A DNA stretch of 64,000 bases from Saccharina japonica (Eukaryota; Sar; Phaeophyceae; Laminariales; Laminariaceae): contig MEHQ01002038.1 in NCBI GenBank assembly GCA_008828725.1, positions 313,173-377,172 of the forward strand, given 5' to 3'. The translations under genes and the position numbers were made by a program. The notes under the pieces are model-generated. The model worked only from the letters and a program-made list of their open reading frames with translations. It searched no databases and was not told where the DNA came from. Positions within the stretch are counted from its first letter, which is position 1; each line of letters begins with the position of its first letter. Shown in pieces: positions 59,501 through 64,000 of this stretch.

Positions 59501-61757
59501 CTTGCTTCACAGGTGGGATCTTCTCCAGCGCACCTTGAGCAACGCTAGTGGCGGGCCGCTGTCGACCGCAGCGAATGCGTCGTTGTTGAACCCAGAGAGT
59601 GCCATTGAGGGGGCGCTTTGGGTCAGGTAAGGCACGATTTCCTTGCACACGACTAGTTTCTCGGATTGGCGTGTACCAACAGTGAGACGTTACCACTTGT
59701 CTACCTACACGCCTAGCAGGAAGAGGTTCGTTGCATCAATCATGCCCTCGATTTGGAGGGTATCAGCGACGAGATATAACCGATGGCGAGGGTGCATGTC
59801 GCCAAAGGCAATGTGACTGTGCCCCTCGAGAAAAACAAATTTCGGGTGTGCGAAAGTGTCGTCGCAACTATATGTTCAAACTATCGACACAAACTGTCGT
59901 TTAGTATCGTAACGCGCAGATAGCTTGATTATGGACTGATCGTCCTATCTCGGCACTTGAGCCCAACACATGGCGTGCGCTGCAAAGTGACGCGGCCGGT
60001 ATTTTCAGTCGCCCGTGGCACTTTCTCAGTGAACTGCAGTAACTGTTCGATGGCCGGCAAAACAATAATTGTTGTCGCTTCTGTTTAGCGAAAACGTATT
60101 GCTGACCTCCGCTTACGTACCTCGCCCCCCTGTGCGTTTCTCGTTCAGCGAGTTTTCAGGGCAGATTGTTTGCCTTGAAGGCGGTCAAGGGATATTCCTG
60201 GACGTGGAGCTGCTCTCCAAAGTTCTAAATCCCATCCTGGACCACAAGCTTCCAAATCGAATGTTTACCAACAGCAACTTGGCCATTGGGCAGGAGCAAC
60301 TCGTGGAGACTGGAGTGCTTTGTGGCGAGCTTGCGCGTCATCTATGGAGAGACATTTTGTCCGAGTCGCCGGCGGCCTTTGTGGGAGTGGAACGCTCGTT
60401 GTCGGATGTGTTGGTCAAGCTTGGAGTGGCGATTCCCCTCGGGCGAGTAGGCCTGACAGGCGAGACTCTGCCAGACATGTTGGTGCCGAGGTGGTTACGT
60501 GGTGAATTGGGCGAGCAGGAACAGGAAACACTGACGAGTCTCGTCTCGAAGTACGCCGAGGGAGACGGCGAAAAAGTTACTTTGAGCTGGCGATTTGACC
60601 GTGCAGGATCTCCCCGGGGGTTGGTGGCGCGGGTGATTTCCTCGTGTCACGAGATCGGCGAGGCGGAGAGGAGCCTGTGCTGGGGGACTGGGGCGGTATT
60701 CAGCAGTTTCCAAGTAGCGGTGGGGATGAAGCGACTGTACATCGTCGTTATCCAGTACACCGACCAAGTGCTTTCCGTGAGGGTTGTCGGACCCCTGAAA
60801 AATGACAGAGTGTGGGCAGCGCTACGCTTCGTGGCGTGGCTAATGGTGGATATCTCCAGGGAATGGCCGGGCGTGCTATGGCAAGGATGCATTGAATGCC
60901 CACAGCACGTCCGGAACAGGGTGCACCTATCTACACCGAGCGAGGTACGCGTCGAACCGCTTCTTGTTGTTGGCAGCTCAGCGCAGTTGTTGATTACGCC
61001 GGAAGGTATTTTATTGCCCCCGCTCCACGTTCGCGTTTACAATCGCAGGCGAGATCCAGCGGCGAGCTCATTGCGCCGACGAGCAGCGGGTGCGACTGTC
61101 GAAGGGATCTGAGGACGGTGGTGGGACAGGCGGTGGCGCGTCTTGGAAGTGTGATCGACACGACGGAAGGTGAGCTGGTTCAGTAACGCAGATTTTCTTT
61201 AACGCTGATTTCTCACGAGTATTTGTTAAAACATACTGTATCATTTAGCTACTGTAGGCCCGACCTTGTTTATTCACGTGTAACCGGCGGTTGTACCGGC
61301 GAGAACTTAACGCGTAATTATATTCCCCAGTGAACCTGCGGTAAGCACATATACACGCTCCCTGATTCGTCCCGCAATGTGTTCAGGTGATCCGTTTGAG
61401 GACTGTCGCGACTCCGAAGGGCGGCCAGGTGGCCCGGTGCAGGACAGTAATGACTCGGAAGGGCGGCCAGGGGACCCGTCGTGGGGTGGGAGGTACTGCC
61501 TCAAGGTACTGCAGCATGACGCCGGAAAGTTAGCCGCGGCCCTGCTCACGGCATCACTAACGCTGTTCGTTGCAACTGCTGCCTTGGATGACGCACCGGA
61601 CGGAATGTGGGAAGTGTCTATGGGAGTGTTCGTGGCCGTGCTATTCGCGGCTGTGGTAGCTCTGTGCTACGCTTGCCATGCACAGACGCACCCATCGCCG
61701 CATAATATTGGTGGTCTTGAAAATGAGCTTCCACTGAGTGGAACGGAGACAGTTTGA
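5342..61757 (+). CDS. LRR-ROCO GTPase gene, multi-exon (whole locus)
   Basis: One plus-strand gene assembled from exons described separately: LRR N-cap (5342-5548), 20 LRR exons of 72 nt plus two phase-preserving variants between 6435 and 56143, LRR C-cap and P-loop (56973-57228), Roc (58083-58326, 59037-59626), COR (60089-61112) and a candidate membrane exon (61387-61757). ROCO proteins are Ras-like GTPases followed by a COR dimerisation domain. In brown algae an LRR-ROCO family with one LRR per exon has been described as candidate pathogen receptors. Seen directly: exon borders, phase 1-1 symmetry, all four readable G motifs and the COR reading frame. Inferred: that all exons join in one transcript. 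No start codon is visible upstream of 5342 in frame, so the first exon is missing or outside the window. The COR frame stops at 61110-61112, before the last exon. The locus may be functional, partly decayed, or more than one overlapping transcript. Confidence 0.85.
6435..6506 (+). CDS. LRR exon 1 (72 nt)
   Basis: Acceptor CGCAG, donor GTAAGA. Encodes one LRR starting GFFPSEVCKL and ending NLSGNRITG once the split Gly codon is completed. Phase 1-1, 23 whole codons plus the split codon. It diverges from the later GSIPPGI-type exons at the start (FFPSEV in place of SIPPGI), as expected for the first repeat after the cap. Confidence 0.85.
6507..11866. other. 5.36-kb intron between LRR exons 1 and 2
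   Basis: Holds the 638-bp TIR element (7326-7963). The longest open frame is 183 codons on the minus strand (8888-9439), with no recognisable domain. The rest is unassigned. Confidence 0.6.
7326..7963. mobile_element. 638-bp TIR element in the intron after LRR exon 1
   Basis: Perfect 15-bp inverted ends, AGGGTCGATCTTAAC and GTTAAGATCGACCCT. The left side is T-rich (repeated TTTCTGG) and the right side A-rich, so the ends could fold further. The GC-rich centre has no recognisable protein. No clear target duplication was found, so the superfamily is undetermined. Confidence 0.7.
11867..11938 (+). CDS. LRR exon 2 (72 nt)
   Basis: Acceptor TCTAG, donor GTGAGA. Encodes GVIPADISNLVALTGL followed by a second half ending NSLTG. 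Phase 1-1. It follows a 5.36-kb intron, the longest in the gene, and is only 537 bp from the next LRR exon. Confidence 0.92.
12476..12547 (+). CDS. LRR exon 3 (72 nt)
   Basis: Acceptor TCCAG, donor GTGAGA. Encodes GSIPSKLSKLVGLKIL, with the second half ending RNALTG. All scaffold Leu/Ile positions of the 24-residue plant-type LRR are present. Phase 1-1. Confidence 0.93.
12548..16152. other. 3.6-kb intron between LRR exons 3 and 4
   Basis: Holds MITE A copy 3 and a short G-run/C-run hairpin at about 14449-14473. A 155-codon plus-strand frame (14088-14555) is not recognisable. Nothing else is supported. Confidence 0.55.
13591..13837 (-). mobile_element. MITE family A, copy 3 (inverted)
   Basis: TIRs GACACATGCTACGATAGAGG and CGTAGCACGCGTC. 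The interior is in reverse orientation to copy 1: GGAGGAAAATAAAAG here against CTTTTATTTTCCTCC there. 247 bp, in the intron between LRR exons 3 and 4. Confidence 0.8.
16153..16224 (+). CDS. LRR exon 4 (72 nt)
   Basis: Acceptor GCATGCAG, donor GTGAGT. Encodes GSIPPGIIMLVALEKL and ends ANRLTG. The GCATGCAG acceptor context is shared with exons 5, 6, 7 and 12, which suggests common descent of this group. Confidence 0.93.
17365..17553 (+). repeat. dispersed repeat ending in an A run, copy 2
   Basis: Same sequence as 47-229 (GGAGGAGGGAGAAGAGCCT, GGATCTGAGTTACCACTA). It ends in a run of 19 or so A at 17535-17553. It lies in the intron between LRR exons 4 and 5. Confidence 0.65.
17680..18010 (+). 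repeat. third copy of the intron segment preceding exons 7 and 8
   Basis: GCGTTGCTTGCCGTCGACC, then AATCTCCAGCCACACACC and CATGAGTTTT, match 22724-22860 and 26185-26300. This places exon 5 in the same duplication series as exons 7 and 8. The following motif AACGTGTGAGCTGA recurs at 18530 and 23328. Confidence 0.75.
18233..18486 (-). mobile_element. MITE family A, copy 4
   Basis: TIRs GAGGCATGCTACGATATAGG and ATCGTAGCATGCCTC. The internal GGGGCTCCTGACTCG block, close to the left end, matches the family in the copy 3 orientation. 254 bp, inserted in the intron segment shared with exon 7, which lacks it, so it arrived after that duplication. Confidence 0.75.
19271..19342 (+). CDS. LRR exon 5 (72 nt), duplicated partner of exon 6
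   Basis: Acceptor GCATGCAG, donor GTAAGG. Encodes GSIPSGISKLLALETL and ends SNELTG. It lies in the first unit of an 875-bp tandem duplication. Flanking intron sequence on both sides matches the unit around exon 6. The two exons differ at only a few residues (L/V after KL, S/T before NELTG), so the duplication looks recent. Confidence 0.93.
20146..20217 (+). CDS. LRR exon 6 (72 nt), GC donor
   Basis: Acceptor GCATGCAG. The donor is GCAAGT, a GC-AG intron with otherwise perfect consensus. Encodes GSIPSGISKLVALETL and ends TNELTG. It is the second copy of the 875-bp duplication. Its partner exon 5 uses GT, so the GC donor arose or was exchanged after or during duplication. Confidence 0.92.
20302..20890 (+). 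repeat. 287-bp tandem duplication of intron sequence
   Basis: Two direct copies, about 20302-20594 and 20595-20885, both holding AGCCCACGCTTTG, ATGATGAATATCATTA and GAGAGGTCACCTCTAGATCT. It extends the 875-bp duplication but carries no exon. Confidence 0.88.
23621..23692 (+). CDS. LRR exon 7 (72 nt)
   Basis: Acceptor GCATGCAG, donor GTAAGT. Encodes GSIPPGISKLVALITL and ends NNGLTG. It lies in the first copy of a roughly 3.3-kb duplicated block whose second copy carries exon 8. Its local context also resembles that of exons 5 and 6. Confidence 0.93.
27012..27083 (+). CDS. LRR exon 8 (72 nt)
   Basis: Acceptor TACAG, donor GTGAGC. Encodes GSIPPGISKLVALQTF and ends RNQLSG. Scaffold residues match exon 7, but the strand-turn segment LNVMNNG is replaced by FDAPRNQ, so change is concentrated in the part that faces ligand in LRR solenoids. 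Confidence 0.9.
28770..28841 (+). CDS. LRR exon 9 (72 nt)
   Basis: Acceptor ACCCAG, donor GTAGGT. Encodes GAIPAGFGQLVTLKRL and ends GNNLTG. Full-length and phase 1-1. The intron sequence around it has no obvious duplicate in the window. Confidence 0.92.
30207..30287 (+). pseudogene. degenerate LRR exon (81 nt if the +9 donor is used)
   Basis: Acceptor GTGCAG, then the split-Gly start GR and an in-register core RLVVLTSL that matches KLVALxxL of its neighbours. The usual end (LTG then GT) is lost: base 72 is followed by AC. The next GT, GTAACT at 30288, is nine bases on and restores phase. It is either a decaying exon or an 81-nt variant. Confidence 0.5.
30842..30913 (+). CDS. LRR exon 10 (72 nt), divergent
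   Basis: Acceptor CGTATAG, donor GTAGGT. Encodes GYNASKIGKLPSLASL and ends YIPTG. The SIP motif is lost but the IGKL..L.SL scaffold and the exact 72-nt length and phase remain. It is probably a real, fast-changing exon. Confidence 0.8.
32169..32240 (+). CDS. LRR exon 11 (72 nt), weak donor
   Basis: Acceptor GCATGCAG as in the exon 4-7 group. Encodes GGHLSELISLTCLTRL and ends with AG in place of LTG. Exactly 72 nt, then a poor donor GTGCCG. A second donor, GTGTGG at 32250, lies nine bases on and also keeps phase. Probably a decaying or weakly spliced exon. Confidence 0.55.
33706..33782 (+). pseudogene. LRR exon relic
   Basis: A perfect end signature is present: GGATGGACCG followed by GTAAGT at 33783. 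Upstream the reading VHLRTLYISG matches the L.xL.L core. No AG acceptor sits at the expected 72-nt position. The nearest one (ending 33705) gives an exon that does not fit the 3n phase by my count. Treated as a relic; the 5' border is uncertain. Confidence 0.35.
35531..35602 (+). CDS. LRR exon 12 (72 nt)
   Basis: Acceptor GGATGCAG, donor GTGAGA. Encodes GSLSSDVCRLSALKEL and ends GGQLTG. The VC.L spacing resembles exon 1 (EVCKL) more than the SIPPGI group. Phase 1-1. Confidence 0.88.
35603..40697. other. 5.1-kb intron between LRR exons 12 and 13
   Basis: Contains the 530-bp tandem repeat (37990-39100) and short GGGACGGTACA repeats at about 35996-36150. A GC-richer stretch at 36720-37640 has several overlapping open frames on both strands, none recognised. 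Confidence 0.55.
37990..39100 (+). repeat. about 530-bp tandem duplication with poly-G junctions
   Basis: Two direct units (about 37990-38518 and 38519-39050) and the start of a third. Each begins at a G run (12 G near 37993, 9 G near 38519, 12 G near 39043), followed by CATGTTGTGC or similar, CGTAGTCGTATGACC, CAAGCGCGAAGCGCCGTG and GCGTCGTCGCCAA. Offsets are 520-533 bp. No LRR exon is included, so this duplication is separate from the exon-bearing ones. Confidence 0.88.
40698..40769 (+). CDS. LRR exon 13 (72 nt)
   Basis: Acceptor ATCCAG, donor GTGAGT. Encodes GSIPTEIGRMAGLTTL and ends RSNFSG. It belongs to the PxEIGxM subtype that also makes up exons 16-19. It follows a 5.1-kb intron. Confidence 0.92.
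42432..42503 (+). CDS. LRR exon 14 (72 nt)
   Basis: Acceptor GTTCAG, donor GTAAGT. Encodes GSIPAELCTLPALQRL and ends RNKLTG. It is followed only 57 bp later by the acceptor of a 63-nt exon, an intron far shorter than any other in the gene. Confidence 0.92.
42561..42623 (+). CDS. short LRR-like exon (63 nt)
   Basis: Acceptor ATCCAG, donor GTGAAC. It starts GSMPVPHGC and ends HNFTG, keeping the split Gly codons at both borders but lacking three codons of the usual 23. The central leucines are mostly gone. It is phase-compatible, so it could be spliced in. It may also be a decaying copy. Confidence 0.5.
43840..44095 (+). mobile_element. MITE family A, copy 5, next to a decayed partial copy
   Basis: A diverged 5' TIR (GTGTGTGCTACGATAAGCGG) and a clean 3' TIR (CTCTACCGTAGCATGCGTC). 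The interior (GAATGATCGGGATTCCTTACCC; GGTGAGGTATGGAGCTC) matches copy 1 closely. Upstream, 43620-43760 carries a second, eroded 3' half (GTGAATGGAGCTCCTTCAGT), which suggests an older insertion beside it. Confidence 0.75.
45093..45144 (+). pseudogene. possible LRR exon relic upstream of exon 15
   Basis: A GTAAGA donor at 45145 follows one base of a Gly codon. The frame into it reads MTILIASSWLVGLIG, which resembles the second half of the exon 16-19 type. An AG at 45091-45092 gives only 52 nt, which breaks the phase rule. Low confidence; likely a fragment. Confidence 0.2.
45347..45418 (+). CDS. LRR exon 15 (72 nt), GC donor, tandem unit 1
   Basis: Acceptor CTTGCAG, donor GCAAGT. Encodes GSIPSGIGNMTSLRTL and ends LNRLTG. 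First member of the five-unit tandem array. It is the most different member of the five, which fits an older edge unit. Confidence 0.92.
47233..47304 (+). CDS. LRR exon 16 (72 nt), GC donor, tandem unit 2
   Basis: Acceptor CTTGCAG, donor GCAAGT. Encodes GSIPSEVGTMSSLASL and ends NNRLTG. The unit is about 570 bp longer than the others because a Stowaway-like MITE (48083-48707) sits in the intron downstream. Confidence 0.93.
48083..48707. mobile_element. Stowaway/mariner-like MITE, TA-flanked, in tandem unit 2
   Basis: Ends CTTCCTCTGTCACATAGGTT and its near-complement ending GACAGAGGAAG. The inverted repeat extends about 34 bp to GGGTGCCTAAA / TTTAGGTACCC with few mismatches. TA flanks both sides (48081-48082, 48708-48709). 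The TIR resembles the Stowaway consensus CTCCCTCCGT with its TA target. An open frame at 48259-48513 (84 codons, MACFGNMFENIFWECK start) is inside. I do not recognise it and it is not a clear transposase. The element is absent from the other four tandem units. Confidence 0.82.
49701..49772 (+). CDS. LRR exon 17 (72 nt), GC donor, tandem unit 3
   Basis: Acceptor CTTGCAG, donor GCAAGT. Encodes GSIPPEIGGMLSLTGL and ends NNRLTG. Intron sequence on both sides aligns with units 2, 4 and 5. Confidence 0.93.
51596..51667 (+). CDS. LRR exon 18 (72 nt), GC donor, tandem unit 4
   Basis: Acceptor TGCCAG, donor GCAAGT. Encodes GSIPSEIGKMSSVTSL and ends NNRLTG. Unit spacing to exon 17 is 1895 bp. Confidence 0.93.
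53514..53585 (+). CDS. LRR exon 19 (72 nt), GC donor, tandem unit 5
   Basis: Acceptor CTTGCAG, donor GCAAGT. Encodes GCIPPEIGRMSSLTSV and ends NNRLTG; Cys replaces the usual Ser. Unit spacing to exon 18 is 1918 bp. Last unit of the array. Confidence 0.92.
54975..55287 (+). mobile_element. MITE family A, copy 6, with an extra internal inverted repeat
   Basis: TIRs GACGCGTGCTACGATACAGG and CTACCGTGGCATGTGTC. At 313 bp it is about 60 bp longer than its relatives. The extra length comes from a 40-bp segment at about 55059-55100 that is a near-perfect inverted copy of 55233-55275 (TGCATACAGGCC against GGCCTGTATGCA). Confidence 0.75.
56072..56143 (+). CDS. LRR exon 20 (72 nt), last LRR before the C-cap
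   Basis: Acceptor TCTGCAG, donor GTAAGT. Encodes GSIPAELSDLPVLPHL and ends FNKLT, then a single A in place of the usual G. Joined to the GT of the next exon this gives Ser, so the reading leads straight into the LRR C-cap. It resembles exon 14 (PAEL). Confidence 0.9.
56973..57228 (+). CDS. ROCO exon: LRR C-cap, linker and P-loop of Roc
   Basis: A 256-nt exon, acceptor TTCCAG, donor GTACGA. The first part holds an amphipathic stretch and the LRR C-terminal cap motif LEGNPWITPPEAVVAKG. The second part leads into the first strand of the Roc G domain, LKLLKVVLVGSSQAGKT, where GSSQAGKT is the Walker A/G1 P-loop that binds GTP phosphates. The exon ends with two bases (AG) of the Ser codon after GKT, completed by the next exon. 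An intron inside the P-loop end is a useful family signature. Confidence 0.93.
58083..58326 (+). CDS. ROCO exon: Roc switch I and switch II
   Basis: A 244-nt exon, acceptor GGCAG, donor GTGAGC. Its first base completes the P-loop Ser, followed by LMNSI. The conserved switch I Thr is probably in STVGVDL. The Walker B/G3 motif is EFYDCAGQ, the DxxGQ signature typical of Roc domains. The exon then reads YAGMQQVFLSGRALYLLVWD, a central strand of the G domain. It ends on a complete codon, so the next intron is phase 0. Confidence 0.93.
59037..59626 (+). CDS. ROCO exon: Roc G4/G5 and start of COR
   Basis: A 590-nt exon, acceptor GCGCAG, donor GTAAGG. It begins phase 0 with VIRVDIMEWLYALHLRAP. The G4 guanine-specificity motif is VANKCDVA (NKxD). 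A G5-like segment ISCLSCQDAFGL follows. The remainder (from about PPSWNLGLAFIDALRD) is the N-terminal part of COR, with helical, Leu-rich sequence. It ends with two bases of a codon that the next exon completes as Ser. Confidence 0.93.
60089..61112 (+). CDS. ROCO exon: COR domain, ends at a TGA in this frame
   Basis: Acceptor TTTAG. The first C completes Ser and the frame stays open for about 340 codons. COR features: the early helical part (FSGQIVCLEGGQGIFLDVEL), the WLRGELGEQEQETLT segment, and the C-terminal half-COR strands WRFDRAGSPRGLVARVI and VGMKRLYIVVIQY. COR mediates dimerisation and GTPase regulation in ROCO proteins. In this frame the exon runs to TGA at 61110-61112. Another frame over about 61090-61169 reads LRTVVGQAVARLGSVID and has a good phase-1 donor (GTGAGC at 61170). 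I cannot join the two frames: the only nearby intron candidate (61006-61048, 43 bp) is implausibly short and gives the wrong frame. A one-base break here is possible. Confidence 0.88.
61387..61757 (+). CDS. candidate last exon: Asp/Gly repeat plus two membrane helices
   Basis: Acceptor GTTCAG, then GT GAT CCG, which pairs in phase with the donor at 61170. It begins DPFEDCRDSEGRPGGP, and the DSEGRPG motif recurs once more (a DNA-level short tandem repeat). Two hydrophobic segments follow: about 20 residues (KLAAALLTASLTLFVATAAL) and about 22 residues including SMGVFVAVLFAAVVALCYAC. A short polar tail ends at TGA 61755-61757. This would be a C-terminal membrane anchor. Membership of the ROCO gene is inferred from strand, distance and phase; the join to COR is not in frame as read. 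Confidence 0.6.
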
Positions 61758-64000
61758 TGTGAAACGAGGTTCGGGCGGGGTAGTTTCTGAACTAAACACG
61801 ATTTGGCGGGTGGTGTTTGCGGCTCATGAAGGTTTCGGGCACCAGAAATTTGGGAGATACTGGCGCTTCGATGTTCCCGGAGTGGGATAAGGTGCGTTGG
61901 CGGTGGATCAAGTTGATTATCCCTCTTGCGACTGTCGTGTCTGTTAAGGTACGAAATCGAACAAGAATGGTGTTTAGCGAAAACTAATAATCTCGGTGTG
62001 CTTTTCTTAATCGGCTATCTCGTCGGGTCTTCTGTATCACCCGCTTGTAAGACCTTGGACTGCCAAATGTATATGATGTGATATATAGGACCGACGTGGC
62101 TTGCTGCTCAGCGGTGTTAGCGCATGTGGCTGCAGTGGATTGAGCTAGCTGCCTGTTGGGGATCAGATTTGCCGACGTATACTTGGTTTATACAACATTT
62201 AGCGAATACACTGTGGTCCAATTGGGGTGTTGTTAGGCTGGCGTTGGGGTTAGCGTGGTGCGCGGCTGTATGAGAAAGGGATGTTCGGTAGCGTTGGGTG
62301 AGGGTGGTCGGTGTGTGGATTTGGATGCGTTTGGGTTGGTGAGGGGGTTGGTGAGTCCATTACGAATAGTGACAAAGACTACTAGAAGCCGTCACGTTAT
62401 CATTATGCTTCAGTACTGGGCATGGAGTTTTATTTGATGTGGGTTGGTGTATGGATTTGGTTGGTTGGCTTCGTGGGTGCGATGGGCAGCTTTTTGGGGT
62501 TCACTGGAACCGGAACAAACGTCGCTGCTGTCTTCGAGGCCTGGCTGGGTTCGGTTGAGTTAGTTGAAGTTGGGTTAAGTTTGAGTTTGTTTCGATTTCG
62601 GCAGCACGTGCGTGGGTGGGTTGGGTTGGGTAGTTGACGTGGGTTGGTTAGCTTGCGACACAATAAACTCAGGATTTCAATGGCGTTGGTTGGGGTTGGG
62701 TAACCGGTTCAGCCCAGCGGCCACACACTCCCGTCCTTAAACATCCCCTACCGGCACACCACGGGCAGCTACACTGATGTACCACAGCGAAAGCACTGCT
62801 GCCATTAATCTTCACAATATCTACAGAAATAATCGGCCACCCCAGAAACACTACTGCTGGTTTCCAAAAACACCTCATCGGCAGCTGTACTGAGCCCCAA
62901 CAGCACTACCGTTGTGTTTCAACGGCAAACAGCTGACGGGTAGATCGGGTGTCTGAAATGCCACCTAGAACTATTCCACAGTAGCAGTCGCGAAGGTGGC
63001 TAGAAACATTTCGGGTCACGGAGTCGTCCTGTGCCGGGATATCTACACGTGCGCACAATCGTTTGATGGTGTTGTCGCTGCTACGTGACAATGGCTACTT
63101 TTATATTGTGAGTTGGTGTTATCCCTGCCACTTGAAAATGGGTACCATGACATTTTGTACCAGGTATTTGTTCGCTGAGGATGCACCCAACATTTTCTGA
63201 GGCTCCTTAATACAGCTCTACATATCACGAAAAACAGGTCTTAAGGAACGTGTACGCGTATATACGACGATGATGAATCCCTTCAGAGTACACACCGGGA
63301 AAAACGAACGATATTGGGTATATCCTTGGTAGAGAAGCGCCGCACCAGTCCGAGCGATGTGTCTCGTATGGCAAAACAAGTGATGTACGGGCATGCCCTA
63401 CTGTATATGGCACACCCAACACTTGATCGCAAATCACAACTTGGTTCGGTAGTTCGTCCGTTATTAAGCGGCGTAAGTCTTAACTAGATAGCGAAAACAT
63501 GCTACCCTTGTCATCGTCTGTGTCATGACACGTAACGCCAGTCGACACGATATCGTCGCTGCGCAAAACCGTCGGTTTCGTGTGGAGTGCGGCGTGCGCA
63601 AGTCGGTAGACTACTGGTTTTGAACTTAACGCGGGCCGGTTGACTACTCCTCCTGCCGGTAGACTGTGAACGAACGCGATAATGTCTACACGGACAAGAG
63701 CGATTTGCTCGGGGTTCGCTCTTACTTCTGGTCCGTTGCCGAGCACTTTTGCTTGCTGGTCTCAAAACAAAATACCACTTACCAGGTACCTGGTATATGT
63801 TATTTGATTCGCTGAAAACACACGTACGAGACGCGCTACAAGTAGAACATACTGCCATACACGTGCATTACTCCTGCACAAAATGGGTAAACGGTTTGCC
63901 GGCTGCCAGTTACGGGTTGGCTGTGCTAAATCAAACTACCCACTAGTTTTTAGCCAGAACGGGAACAAATTAAAACACTCATGAAACCAACACGACCACA
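61758..64000. other. region downstream of the ROCO gene, no gene recognised
   Basis: A G/T-rich stretch with GGGTTGG and GTTGGTG words (62230-62660) and unremarkable sequence after it. Open frames are short (111 codons at most) and unlike known proteins. No polyadenylation signal can be assigned with confidence. Confidence 0.55.

Noticed and set aside
61006-61048. 43-bp intron that would link COR to a downstream frame
   Set aside because: Too short to splice and it leads into a frame that does not match the phase of the 61387 exon.
62230-62660. Telomere-like GGGTT-rich stretch
   Set aside because: No regular TTAGGG or similar period; only G/T-rich words.

Overview
The window reads as nuclear DNA of a brown alga (Phaeophyceae). 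The main reason is one very long plus-strand gene whose architecture is known from that lineage. It has a plant-like LRR N-cap, a long series of 72-nt exons each encoding exactly one 24-residue leucine-rich repeat, and then Roc-COR exons of the ROCO GTPase family. Introns average more than 2 kb, so a brown alga with a larger genome than Ectocarpus is likely. The species cannot be named from this sequence alone.

Layout. Positions 1-5341 are non-coding and hold repeats: a poly-A-tailed dispersed repeat, a TATCGT-type simple repeat, an (AGC)n run and three MITE copies. At 5342-5548 lies the LRR N-terminal cap exon. Between 6435 and 56143 I find 20 exons of exactly 72 nt. All end one base into a Gly codon (Ser for the last) and start with the other two bases (symmetric phase 1-1). 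Two further variants (63 and 81 nt) keep the phase, and at least two more stretches look like decayed LRR exons. The LRR C-cap and the P-loop lie at 56973-57228. The rest of Roc is at 58083-58326 and 59037-59626, and COR is at 60089-61112. A last exon at 61387-61757 encodes a short Asp/Gly-rich repeat and two predicted membrane helices. The join between COR and that exon is not in frame as read, so the 3' end is unresolved. Positions 61758-64000 show no recognisable gene.

How it works together. The LRR array should form the ligand-sensing solenoid, and Roc-COR the GTP-dependent switch and dimerisation module. If the last exon belongs to the gene, it would anchor the C terminus in a membrane. 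Because every LRR exon is symmetric, exons can be duplicated, lost, skipped or recombined without breaking the frame. The locus shows this having happened: a five-unit tandem array of about 1.9 kb (45.2-54.9 kb, one LRR exon each, all with GC splice donors), an 875-bp duplication around two exons (18.7-20.5 kb), and a 3.2-3.4 kb duplication around two others (21.2-27.2 kb). This is the exon-shuffling behaviour proposed for brown-algal candidate pathogen receptors.

Mobile DNA sits only in introns and flanks. It comprises six copies of a 240-310 bp MITE with TIRs like GACGCRTGCTACGATAGAGG, a 547-bp TIR element with internal modular repeats, a 638-bp TIR element, and a 625-bp Stowaway/mariner-like MITE flanked by TA and inserted in one unit of the five-fold array. 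No tRNA, rRNA, CRISPR or retroviral element was recognised.
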